In this document: positions 7,277 through 14,590 of the stretch, piece after piece | Layout of the letters: every line of letters begins with the position of its first letter | Numbering within the stretch: position 1 is the stretch's first letter | Assembly: GCF_013408985.1 (NCBI RefSeq) | Contig: NZ_JACBZT010000001.1 | Span: 2,914,001 to 2,978,000 of the forward strand | DNA: 64,000 nucleotides | From: Petropleomorpha daqingensis | GTDB lineage: Bacteria; Actinomycetota; Actinomycetes; Mycobacteriales; Geodermatophilaceae | Direction: 5' to 3' | Translations under genes and position numbers: made by a program | Notes under the pieces: generated by a model | Told to the model about the DNA's origin: nothing | Seen by the model: only the letters and a program-made list of their open reading frames with translations | Database searches by the model: none

Positions 7277-7941
7277 GGCAACCGCCCCAGCCGGCCGTCC
7301 GGTGACCAGTAGTCGGTCTCGGCCCGGGTGGCGGCGGCGCTGATCTCGCGGTGCCGCCGCTCGTAGATCCCGCCCGGCCCCTGAACCGTCCGGACCCGGT
7401 CGGCGATCTGCCGGGCCGCCCGTCCGGCCCGGGAGGCGGCGAGCAGGTCCCACTCGTGCCGCCACTCCTCCTCGGTCTTGGGGGCGCCGAACGCGGTCGA
7501 CCAGGTGCCCAGCCGGCGCACCGTGCCGATCTGCAGGAAGCGCCGGGAGCCGTCGTCCAGCCAGATCAGCAGCCGCCACTCGGCGGTCGAGCTCTGCGGC
7601 GAGAGGTAGTAGCGCAGCCCGACCCCGCAGACGTCGGCCAGCTCAATGGTCTGCCAGCCGCGCAGGAAGTTGGGCAGCAGCAGCCGGGTCGTGGTCAGCA
7701 CCGGTCCGGTGGTCCCGAGGCGGACGAAGCCCACGGCGAGCGGGACCAGCAGCAGCACGATCGGGGCGACGACGGCGACCGGGAGCTGCGAGTGCACGTA
7801 GAGGCCGCCGGCCACCGCGCCGAGGATGGCCAGGACGACGGTGCCGAGGGTCACGTAGCCGCCGATGGCGAGCTGCCGCTTCGCGGGGAACGTCTCGACG
7901 ACGGCGTCACCGGGCGGGAGCGGTGGAGAGGCGGTGGCCAC
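7273..7941 (-). CDS. two-TM membrane protein, partner of Ser/Gly repeat protein
   Basis: A 222-residue protein with two close hydrophobic segments (about residues 25-48 and 53-74) followed by a soluble domain with WQTIELADVCGVGLRYY and WRLLIWLDDGSRRF, a strand-rich layout resembling bacterial PH-like membrane proteins. It starts at an ATG at 7941, divergent from the glycosidase-like gene. Coupling to the downstream repeat protein suggests a joint function at the membrane, which is unknown. Confidence 0.65.
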   Translation of the reverse strand: MATASPPLPPGDAVVETFPAKRQLAIGGYVTLGTVVLAILGAVAGGLYVHSQLPVAVVAPIVLLLVPLAVGFVRLGTTGPVLTTTRLLLPNFLRGWQTIELADVCGVGLRYYLSPQSSTAEWRLLIWLDDGSRRFLQIGTVRRLGTWSTAFGAPKTEEEWRHEWDLLAASRAGRAARQIADRVRTVQGPGGIYERRHREISAAATRAETDYWSPDGRLGRLP

Positions 7942-7994
7942 GGCGGCGGATTGTGCTCGTGCGCCGGCCGTCGCGGAACGGCCTCCTGCGCGTC

Positions 7995-8960
7995 ATGCTG
8001 CCGGCCATGCACCGGCGACCGCGACGGCGGGTGGGCGTCCTGGTGCTGGCCGTCGTCGTCGTGGCGCTGGGGATCGTCGGACTGACGGCGGAGTCGCTGG
8101 GGGAGCCGCACCCCGCCGAGACCGCCGACGTCGAGGCGGCGCCCACGGCCGGGCCGCCGTCGCCGTACGCGGGGGTGGGCACCTGGCTGTCGCGGTACCG
8201 CTTCACCCGCGAGTTCGGCGGCCCGACGCCGCCGGTGACGCCGGCCGACGTCGACACCATGGCCGCCGCCGGGGTGCAGGCCCTCTACCTGCAGCCGGCC
8301 GCGGACGACCCGAAGTACCCCGACCTCCTGAGCCCCGACCTGCTCGAGCAGTTCCTGACCCGCGCGCACCACCACGGGATGCAGGTGGTCGCCTGGTACC
8401 TGCCGCACTTCACCGACACCGCCGCCGATCTCCGGCGGCTGGAGCAGATGGTCGCGTTCGGGTTCGACGCGGTGGCGGTGGACATCGAGTTCACCGACGG
8501 CGCCGACCTGCCGGCCCGCAACGCCGCGCTGGTGGACCTCTCCCGCCGGCTGCGCGCAGCCGTGCCGGACGTCGTCCTCGGGGCGGTCGTGCTGCCGCCG
8601 GTGGTGACCGACGTGCTCAACCTCGGGTACTGGCCGCAGTTCCCGTGGGCGGAGATCCGCGACTCCTACGACGTGTGGCTGCCGATGGCGTACTGGTCGA
8701 ACCGGCGCGAGCCCGAGTGGGCCGACGCCGCCCGCTACGTCGGCGAGAACGTGCGACTGCTGCGCGAGCACCTGGGCGAGGAGTGCGCCGTCGTGTCGGT
8801 GGTCGGCGGGTACGACGTCGGGCAGACGGCGGAGGACTACGCGGGGATGGCGCGGGCGGCGAGCGAGGCCGGCGCGATCGGGGTGTCGATCTACGACTGG
8901 CCGACGACGCCGTCCTCCGCCTGGGCGCCGCTGCAGGACTACGCCGCCTCGGGGTGCTAG
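7995..8960 (+). CDS. exported TIM-barrel glycosidase-like protein
   Basis: About 321 residues with a basic N-terminus and one signal-anchor segment (GVLVLAVVVVALGIVGLT). The domain starts at YAGVGTWLSRYRFTREFGG and shows the pattern of a (beta/alpha)8 barrel: MAAAGVQALYLQP, MQVVAWYLPHF, FDAVAVDIEF with the conserved acid pair, VVLGAVVLPP, VWLPMAYW, GAIGVSIYDW. A clear paralogue forms the C-terminal domain of the LGFP-repeat protein at 14591. The acidic residues at strand ends suggest a carbohydrate-active enzyme, but the substrate is unknown. Starts at 7995 and 8007 are both possible. Confidence 0.7.
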   Translation: MLPAMHRRPRRRVGVLVLAVVVVALGIVGLTAESLGEPHPAETADVEAAPTAGPPSPYAGVGTWLSRYRFTREFGGPTPPVTPADVDTMAAAGVQALYLQPAADDPKYPDLLSPDLLEQFLTRAHHHGMQVVAWYLPHFTDTAADLRRLEQMVAFGFDAVAVDIEFTDGADLPARNAALVDLSRRLRAAVPDVVLGAVVLPPVVTDVLNLGYWPQFPWAEIRDSYDVWLPMAYWSNRREPEWADAARYVGENVRLLREHLGEECAVVSVVGGYDVGQTAEDYAGMARAASEAGAIGVSIYDWPTTPSSAWAPLQDYAASGC

Positions 8961-9110
8961 GCCGGGGTTTCGATCGCGCTGCGTGACGATCGCCCGGAGG
9001 CTCGGTCGCCGCCACTCCGCGTGTCGTCGGTCGTGGCCTGTCGGAGTTGAGCCGGGCGGGACCGGCCACGCAGGCTGCCTCCGATGACGTCGTCCGCCCG
9101 AGGGGTTCCC

Positions 9111-9236
9111 GTGTCCACGCCGCAGCGTCCTGCCCTCAGGCATCCGCACGTCCGGTGGAGCCGGGCGACCCTCTTCTTCGCCGGGGTCGCGCTCTTCGAC
9201 GTCCTCATCTGGACCGCGGCCGCGCTCGTCCGCTGA
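9111..9236 (+). CDS. small single-TM protein
   Basis: A 41-residue frame starting at a GTG with GAGGGG five to six bases before it. The second half, ATLFFAGVALFDVLIWTAAA, is one hydrophobic helix; the first half is basic. An in-frame ATG at 9084 would add nine residues. Nothing homologous is recognised. The region 8961-9110 before it holds no other convincing gene. Confidence 0.4.
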   Translation: MSTPQRPALRHPHVRWSRATLFFAGVALFDVLIWTAAALVR

Positions 9237-9342
9237 CGTCCCTGGCGGCGTGTTGATCAACGGGGCGGTCATTAGCCCGATACGGTGATTCCCCGATAAC
9301 CCACGGTGACCTTCCGGACTTTTCGGGACCGTATGGTTCCCC

Positions 9343-9366
9343 GGACCGGTGAGTTCACTTAGAGTC
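9343..9366 (+). promoter_or_regulatory. promoter motif shared with tadA, upstream of SpeD-like operon
   Basis: The motif is GGACCG, three variable bases, AGTTC, one variable base, then CTTAGAGTC. It contains a good -10 hexamer (TAGAGT) and lies about 57 bases before the SpeD-like start. The same motif, identical at 20 of 24 positions, precedes tadA at 16570. Two CCCGATA repeats occur further upstream, around 9272-9300. The rest of 9237-9422 holds no gene. Confidence 0.55.
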
Positions 9367-9422
9367 TCGTCGCTCTGCGTGACAAACACGCCGGGCCGAG
9401 CCGACTCACGGGGGACCAGCAC

Positions 9423-9761
9423 GTGCGCGACCTTGCTCCACACATCCATCGGCAGCGCCTCGTCATCGAGGGCACGCCTGCCGACGTCATCACCGCCGAG
9501 GAGATCTCGGAGTACCTGAGCCGGTTGTCGGTCGAGCTGGACATGATCGAGATCCTGGCGCCGGTGCTGCACCAGTCCGACCTCTACGGCTGGGCCGGCT
9601 GGATCCACTGGGAGACGTCGGGCGCGCACTTCTACGCCTGGGACGACCCGAAGTTCTTCAGCGTCGACATCTACACGTGCAAGCCGTTCGCGGCGGAGGA
9701 CGCCGTGACGTTCACGGAGAAGTTCTTCGCCGCCACGGAGATCGTGTTCAAGGAGTTCTGA
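9423..9761 (+). CDS. SpeD-like (S-adenosylmethionine decarboxylase fold) protein, divergent active site
   Basis: A 112-residue protein aligning over its whole length with class 1B AdoMet decarboxylase (SpeD). In SpeD, ESHxSIHTW supplies the Ser that self-cleaves to the pyruvoyl cofactor, and a DxxTC Cys follows. Here the segment is ETSGAHFYAW and VDIYTC: Ser66, Trp73 and Cys86 align, but the Glu before the Ser is Thr, the processing His of HTW is Tyr71, and a His sits at position 69 instead. SpeD relatives with arginine or ornithine decarboxylase activity are known, so this may be a repurposed pyruvoyl enzyme or a non-processed relative. It is followed by an acyltransferase gene six bases downstream. 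Confidence 0.6.
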   Translation: MRDLAPHIHRQRLVIEGTPADVITAEEISEYLSRLSVELDMIEILAPVLHQSDLYGWAGWIHWETSGAHFYAWDDPKFFSVDIYTCKPFAAEDAVTFTEKFFAATEIVFKEF

Positions 9762-9766
9762 GCGCG

Positions 9767-10525
9767 GTGGCCCTCGAACCGTTCGCGCTCACGCGGGTCG
9801 AGTCGTCGCGGCTGGCCCGCTCGCTGACCTCCGGTTCCGCCGGGCGCCTGTCGGCGCACCTGGCCGGTCCGGACGACGACGCGGCGCTGCTGAGCCTGCA
9901 GGTGACGGCGACCGTCTTCCACGACTCCTTCGGCAACACCCCGGAGCTGCTGCGCCGCGAGTACGCCGACCTGCTGCCGTCGATGACCCACGTGGTGGTG
10001 CTCGACAGGGTGGCGCAGGCGCCGGTGGGCGCGCTGATCCTGCAGGAGGGCCCGGCCGCGTCGCTGAAGACGGTGGTCGACGTGGCCGCACCGCCCTGGT
10101 CCCTCCCGGCCCTGCCGGCGCTGGGTCTGTCGCCGGACGACCGCAACGCCGCCGACCTGCTGGTGATGGCGGTCGACGCCGCCTTCCGCAACCGCGGCAT
10201 CGCGCAGTTGCTCATGTACTCCGGCTGGGTCGCCTCGGTCGCGCGAGGTCTCGACCGGTGGACGGCGATCCTCGACGACGGCCTGCTCCGCGGCCTCGAC
10301 CAGCTGACCGCCGGCGCCGTCGTCCCGATCGCCTCGTCCGCGCCCTATCTCGGATCGCCCGGCAGCACGCCGATCACGGTGCGGATGGACCCGGCCGTCG
10401 ACGGTGACCTGCTGTCGCGGATGCAGCGCGTCGGCCGGCTGGCCGAGCGGACGACGGCCTTCTGCCCGCGCCTCGAGCCCGACCGCGTCGCCTTCCAGTC
10501 GCTGGCCCTGCCGGTCGCGGCCTGA
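9767..10525 (+). CDS. GNAT-like acyltransferase
   Basis: A 252-residue protein whose middle section (LLVMAVDAAFRNRGIAQLLM, about residues 126-145) resembles GNAT motif A with its RxxGIA turn, followed by a helix and strand as in N-acyl amino acid or homoserine-type synthases. The GTG start lies six bases after the SpeD-like stop, so the two form an operon. If the SpeD-like protein makes an amine, this enzyme could acylate it; that is an inference. It converges with the gene at 10529, three bases apart. Confidence 0.6.
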   Translation: MALEPFALTRVESSRLARSLTSGSAGRLSAHLAGPDDDAALLSLQVTATVFHDSFGNTPELLRREYADLLPSMTHVVVLDRVAQAPVGALILQEGPAASLKTVVDVAAPPWSLPALPALGLSPDDRNAADLLVMAVDAAFRNRGIAQLLMYSGWVASVARGLDRWTAILDDGLLRGLDQLTAGAVVPIASSAPYLGSPGSTPITVRMDPAVDGDLLSRMQRVGRLAERTTAFCPRLEPDRVAFQSLALPVAA

Positions 10526-10528
10526 CCC

Positions 10529-11101
10529 TCAGCGTCCCCGGAGGGCGTCGACCGCGGCCTTCGTGCGGTCGTGCACCTCGTCGGTGGTCAGCCCGTCGAC
10601 CGAGGCGATGAACTCGACGAACACGTCGCGGTCGGGGGCGGCGAAGTCGAAGATGCTGCGGTTGTCGGGGAAGACCTCGCGGACGAGCTGCATCGTGGCC
10701 TCGGTGAGCGCCTGGTCGTCGTCCTCGCCGTCGATCGCGGACAGGAACCCGAACCACGCACGCAGCCGCCAGCTGAGCGCCTTGGCGAAGACGACGTTGA
10801 ACGGCACGCCGATGATCGGGATCGAGCCGACGATCTTGTCCCACACCAGGTCCTGGACGAGGAAGCCGACGTTCGGCTTCAGGTAGGCCTTGGCGGCTCC
10901 CTGGGTGATCTCGCCCTTGCCGTAGATCCCGCGGACCTCGCTCCACAGCTGCGCGTAGAACGGGATCGCCGCGACGTCGACGAAGAGATTCGCCGCGAAG
11001 CCGAAGAGCCCGCTCGCGCCCTGGGCGATGAGGTTGCCGGTGGCGAGCGACTGCGTCCATCGGCGTGAACTCCCTTGTGCCGCATCCGCGAGCGGGATCA
11101 A
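10529..11101 (-). CDS. hypothetical protein
   Basis: The codon pattern is clearly protein-coding from LATGNLIAQGASGLFGFAAN onward to the C-terminal DEVHDRTKAAVDALRGR. The middle has hydrophobic stretches (SIPIIGVPFNVVFAK) that may touch the membrane. The start is uncertain: no ATG or GTG lies in frame close by, and a TTG at 11101 gives 190 residues. An AAGGGAG lies upstream, but the nearby ATG is in another frame. The family is not recognised. Confidence 0.5.
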   Translation of the reverse strand: MIPLADAAQGSSRRWTQSLATGNLIAQGASGLFGFAANLFVDVAAIPFYAQLWSEVRGIYGKGEITQGAAKAYLKPNVGFLVQDLVWDKIVGSIPIIGVPFNVVFAKALSWRLRAWFGFLSAIDGEDDDQALTEATMQLVREVFPDNRSIFDFAAPDRDVFVEFIASVDGLTTDEVHDRTKAAVDALRGR

Positions 11102-11137
11102 TCTGGGTCCGCACGGGGCCCTGCGGAGGGAGCCGGC

Positions 11138-11974
11138 ATGTCCGATCCCGTGACGACGAAGCCCGCGCAGGATCCCGCGCCCGCGGGGGACGGCCCGGGA
11201 TGGGCCGGGCAGCTCGGATCCGTCGTCGGCACCGTGCAGAAGAGCCCGTACGCGGCCGTGCTCGCCGTCGGTCTGCTCATCGTGGTCGCCGCGTTCGTGC
11301 GCAAGGTCGGGAGCTTCGAACTGGTCGCCCAGGGATCGCAGGTGCTGACCGTCGTCGTGGGACTGGTGCTGTGCCTCGTCGGCCTGGGCGGTCCGCTGGT
11401 GGAGGCCCGGCGCTCGCACCGCAAGCTCATGGGACTGCAGAGCGGGCTGGGCTACCACGGGCCGGGGCAGGACCTGCCCGCCGAGGCGATGGACGCGGAG
11501 TTCCTGTTCAAGGCCTTCTACCTGGGCATGCCACCGGCGTTCGTCAAGCGGGTGCACCCCGGCGCGGACGGCGGCCGGGAGGCCTCCGACATCATCTTCA
11601 GCCGGCAGCTGGACCGCTTCCAGGACTCCGACGAGACGGCGCCGGTCGGCTCCGATCGGCGGGCGCTGATCAAGGCCGACCACCGCAGCGGGGACGACGC
11701 CGCCCTCGAGCACGGCCGCTCGCGGCAGGTGGAGCTGCCCGACTCCTACGTCGACGGCGACCTGTTCCCGATCCTCACGTGCAAGACCCGCTTCGAGCAC
11801 GCCGGTGCGGTCTACATCGCCGGCTGGTACGTGCCGATCGAGCTGCCGAAGGTGCCCGAGGACGGCGAACTGGTCGTCAAGGAAGAGGTCCGGCAGATGC
11901 TCTTCCGCCCCGTGCCGGCGGCCCGCGGCGCGCACGTGCCGGTCGGCGCCGCCCTCAGCGAGCTCGGGAAGTAG
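11138..11974 (+). CDS. two-TM hypothetical protein
   Basis: A 278-residue protein with GGAGGGAG before its ATG. Two hydrophobic segments (about residues 40-58 and 68-88) are followed by a long soluble part with LFKAFYLGMPPAFVKRVHPG and CKTRFEHAGAVYIAGWYVPIELPKV. It is divergent from the gene at 10529 and convergent with the chemotaxis transducer. I do not recognise a family. Confidence 0.6.
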   Translation: MSDPVTTKPAQDPAPAGDGPGWAGQLGSVVGTVQKSPYAAVLAVGLLIVVAAFVRKVGSFELVAQGSQVLTVVVGLVLCLVGLGGPLVEARRSHRKLMGLQSGLGYHGPGQDLPAEAMDAEFLFKAFYLGMPPAFVKRVHPGADGGREASDIIFSRQLDRFQDSDETAPVGSDRRALIKADHRSGDDAALEHGRSRQVELPDSYVDGDLFPILTCKTRFEHAGAVYIAGWYVPIELPKVPEDGELVVKEEVRQMLFRPVPAARGAHVPVGAALSELGK

Positions 11975-11980
11975 CCGCGG

Positions 11981-13534
11981 TCAGCGCAGCTCGACGATGC
12001 TGCGGGTGACCGCGGACTGCTCGGTCAGCACGCCGCCGATCATCGTCTGCGTCTCGTTGATCCGTTCGACGATGTCCCGGATCGAGGCGAGCGCGGTGAC
12101 GACCGCCTCGACGTCCTTCTGGATGACCGCGACCTTGGCGCCGACCTCCTCGGTGGCCTGAGCGGTCTCGCGGGCGAGCTCCTTGACCTCACCGGCGACG
12201 ACGGCGAAGCCCTTGCCGGCCTCGCCGGCGCGGGCGGCCTCGATCGTGGCGTTCAGCGCGAGCAGGTTGGTCTGCTCGGCGATGCCGGTGATCGTCTTGA
12301 CCACCTTGCCGATGGCGTCGCTGGACTCGCCGAGCCGGGTGACGACCTCGTTGGCCTCGGCGGCGAGCGCCTGGCCGGAGGCGGCCACCTTGGTCGCCTC
12401 GGAGACGTTGCGCTCCACCTCGTCGATGGAGGTGACCATCTCCCGGCCGGCGTCGGCGACCCGTGCCGAAGCGGCGAGCCGGTCCAGGGTCTGGGAGACG
12501 AGGAACGCGGTGTTGCGCAGCGCGTCCTTGCGGCTGTCGCTCATCACGAGGGTGCGGGTCGCGAAGAAGTCCATGGTGCCGATGACCCGGCCGTCGCTGG
12601 TGATCGGCAGGCAGACGCCGGACTTCACACCGGCGCGGCGCGCGGCCGGCGCCCGCACGCAGTCGGTGACCTCGCCCAGGTCCTCCACGAAGAGCAGGTC
12701 CCGCGCCTTCCAGGCGCGCCCGGCCAGCCCGACCCCCTCGGCGAAGGTCGCCTCGAGGGTGACCTTGCGGAACTCCGGCCCGGCGTCCCCGGACTCGAGC
12801 CCGAAGACGAGCACGCGGCGCTCGTCGTCCAGCCGCCAGAACGAGCCGTAGGCCCAGTCGAACTCGCGGCGGATCGTCTCCAGCGCGGTGGTGACGGCGC
12901 CGTCGGGGGTGGTCGCGGTGGTGAGCTCGCGGAGCAGGCTGTTCATCGCGGCGACGTCACCGGCGGCCCGCCGCTGGTCCTCGGTCTCTCGCACCCGCCC
13001 GAAGGCCTGGGACACCAGCAGGCCGACGCCCCGCAGCGCGGCCAGCCGCTCGGCCGACGGCGAGAGGGTCTCGGTGGTGAAGAAGTCCATGGTGCCGACG
13101 ACCGCGCCGCCGCGGGTGATCGGAAAGCAGACGCCGCTGCGGACGCCGGCGCGCTGGGCGGCGGGCGCCCGGACGCAGTCGGTGACCTCGCCGATGTCGG
13201 GGACGAACACGAGGTCGCGGCTCTTCCAGGCACGCCCCGACAGGCCCACGCCCTCGGCGAACGAGGCGCGCAGCGTGACGTCGCGGAACTCCTGGCCGGC
13301 GTTGCCGGACTCGGCGACGAAGTGCAGGCAGTGGTCGGCGGGGTCGAGCTGCCAGTACGAGCCGTAGGCCCAGCCGAAGGACTCGCGGACGGTGTCCAGC
13401 GCTGCGCGCACCACCTCGTCGACGGTCGTGGCGGCCTGGAGCGCCGCCAGCACCCGGGTCACCGCGGTCACGTCGGACCGGGCCTCCTCGAGTGCGGCGG
13501 CGGCGAGAACGTCGGAGCGCGGTGAGCGACGCAT
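11981..13534 (-). CDS. soluble double-GAF methyl-accepting chemotaxis protein
   Basis: A 517-residue protein with no membrane segment. Two GAF domains in tandem (about residues 30-180 and 200-350) are near copies of one another: both contain FAEGVGLxGRAWKxRDLxFV and [17 protein letters not shown]. The C-terminal signalling region has the hairpin tip [18 protein letters not shown] typical of MCPs. The GAF domains carry a Cys in DCVRAP and another in SGVCxPI, which suggests ligand or redox sensing. It should report to CheA/CheW, which are not in the window. A sigma28-type promoter lies at 13585-13611. The ATG at 13534 is chosen because GAGAGGG precedes it. Confidence 0.9.
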   Translation of the reverse strand: MRRSPRSDVLAAAALEEARSDVTAVTRVLAALQAATTVDEVVRAALDTVRESFGWAYGSYWQLDPADHCLHFVAESGNAGQEFRDVTLRASFAEGVGLSGRAWKSRDLVFVPDIGEVTDCVRAPAAQRAGVRSGVCFPITRGGAVVGTMDFFTTETLSPSAERLAALRGVGLLVSQAFGRVRETEDQRRAAGDVAAMNSLLRELTTATTPDGAVTTALETIRREFDWAYGSFWRLDDERRVLVFGLESGDAGPEFRKVTLEATFAEGVGLAGRAWKARDLLFVEDLGEVTDCVRAPAARRAGVKSGVCLPITSDGRVIGTMDFFATRTLVMSDSRKDALRNTAFLVSQTLDRLAASARVADAGREMVTSIDEVERNVSEATKVAASGQALAAEANEVVTRLGESSDAIGKVVKTITGIAEQTNLLALNATIEAARAGEAGKGFAVVAGEVKELARETAQATEEVGAKVAVIQKDVEAVVTALASIRDIVERINETQTMIGGVLTEQSAVTRSIVELR

Positions 13535-13584
13535 GGGGGGAGCCCTCTCGGCTGACGCCCCTCGGCACGGAGCGAATGAGAAGG

Positions 13585-13611
13585 TCATCGGCCCAGACTT
13601 AACGGACTCAA
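13585..13611 (-). promoter_or_regulatory. sigma28-type promoter and TYRAGT box of the MCP gene
   Basis: On the minus strand TTGAGTCC is followed after 11 bases by GCCGATGA, the 8-N11-8 geometry of FliA/WhiG promoters. The intervening bases also contain TTAAGTCT, so two TYRAGT hexamers lie nine bases apart, as at 28855 and 37129. The -10 match is good; the -35 match is moderate. Confidence 0.5.
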
Positions 13612-13653
13612 GTTGACGTTCTGAGATTTTGTAACAGAACTGGATCGGCCGCC

Positions 13654-14274
13654 TCAGGTGCCGCCCGGACGGGTCCGCCCGGCCTCCAGCAGAGCGGTCT
13701 GCACCTGGTTGGCGGTCTGCAGCGCCACGGGACGGCCGGCCGCGAGGTCGCCGAACAGGAACGCCTCGGCCAGCTTGACCAGGGCGTAGGCGAGGTCCTC
13801 CCGGGCGATGACCGGGCGCAGCCGTCCGGCCCGCTCGTCGGACTCGATGAGCCGGAGTGTCCGCGCGATCGTGCGGGGCTGGATCGGGCCGTCCGGATCG
13901 GTGATGAGGCGCAGGGACAATTCGGGTTCGGTGTCCAAGAGGGTGCGGACGGCGCGGCTTTCCACGAGGCGCCCGTTGAATGCGCGGATCACGCGCGCAC
14001 TGCGCAATTCCCCGTCGTCAGGGCGACGGTCGCCGTCCACTTCCTCCTCGCTCCTCGCCCAGGCCTGCGCGGAGAGCTGCCACAGGGCTTCGCCGATCAG
14101 CCGATCGCGGCCACCGGTGTGCCGGTGCAGCGTCATGCGCGTGACGCCGAGCTCGGTCGCCAGGCCCTGCATGTCCACCCGGCGCCCCTCGCGGATCCAC
14201 TGCGCGGCGACGTCGAACGCCTGGGCGGGGTCCAGCCGGACCCTCGTCCGGTGAGGAGAGGCCTCGTCCGGCAC
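13654..14274 (-). CDS. TetR-family transcriptional regulator
   Basis: About 206 residues, normal for TetR. The N-terminal helix-turn-helix reads [20 protein letters not shown], then [13 protein letters not shown], with the usual helix-3 Arg/His contacts; the long C-terminal ligand/dimer domain follows. The GTG start at 14274 matches the family length. It is divergent from the LGFP-repeat protein gene, with palindromes between them, and may control it or itself. The ligand is unknown. Confidence 0.85.
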   Translation of the reverse strand: MPDEASPHRTRVRLDPAQAFDVAAQWIREGRRVDMQGLATELGVTRMTLHRHTGGRDRLIGEALWQLSAQAWARSEEEVDGDRRPDDGELRSARVIRAFNGRLVESRAVRTLLDTEPELSLRLITDPDGPIQPRTIARTLRLIESDERAGRLRPVIAREDLAYALVKLAEAFLFGDLAAGRPVALQTANQVQTALLEAGRTRPGGT

Positions 14275-14307
14275 GGCTCGATAGTGGCACGAGACGGACC
14301 ATTTTCG

Positions 14308-14322
14308 CCGGTTCTGGACCGG
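14308..14322. promoter_or_regulatory. inverted repeat in tetR/LGFP divergent region
   Basis: CCGGT-TCTGG-ACCGG is a 5-5-5 inverted repeat, nested in a wider TTTCGCC...GGCGAAA pair (14304-14341). It lies about 34 bases before the TetR-type gene start and is the best operator candidate. The remaining 14323-14590 region before the LGFP gene holds no other convincing gene. Confidence 0.45.
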
Positions 14323-14590
14323 CCGTGAATGCGCGGCGAAACGGGTGTGGGGCGATGTCCTGGACCGACAGCTAAATGCGCCCTGCTCGGTGGCGCCCGA
14401 CCATTCTCCGACCGCCCGGGCGGGGACCGGGACCAGCGCACCGACGGCCGGGGCGAACTGCGGCCCATCGGCCTCGTTCCCGCGGTCCATGTCCCCTGTG
14501 CCGGGGACGGTCGGGCAGGCACCGTCGCCGGTGACGGTGAGGAAGTGGGTCCCGGCGCGGGCTCGTCGCCGTCGCAGGAGGCGGTGTGCG

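Noticed and set aside
9084-9110. ATG start for the small membrane protein at 9084
   Set aside because: The GTG at 9111 has a better ribosome binding site (GAGGGG); the longer form is only possible.
10374-11114. Arg/Pro-rich frame starting at an ATG at 11060 with AAGGGAG upstream
   Set aside because: Despite the good ribosome binding site, the protein is low-complexity Arg-rich; the neighbouring frame has normal protein sequence. The start of the real gene stays uncertain.
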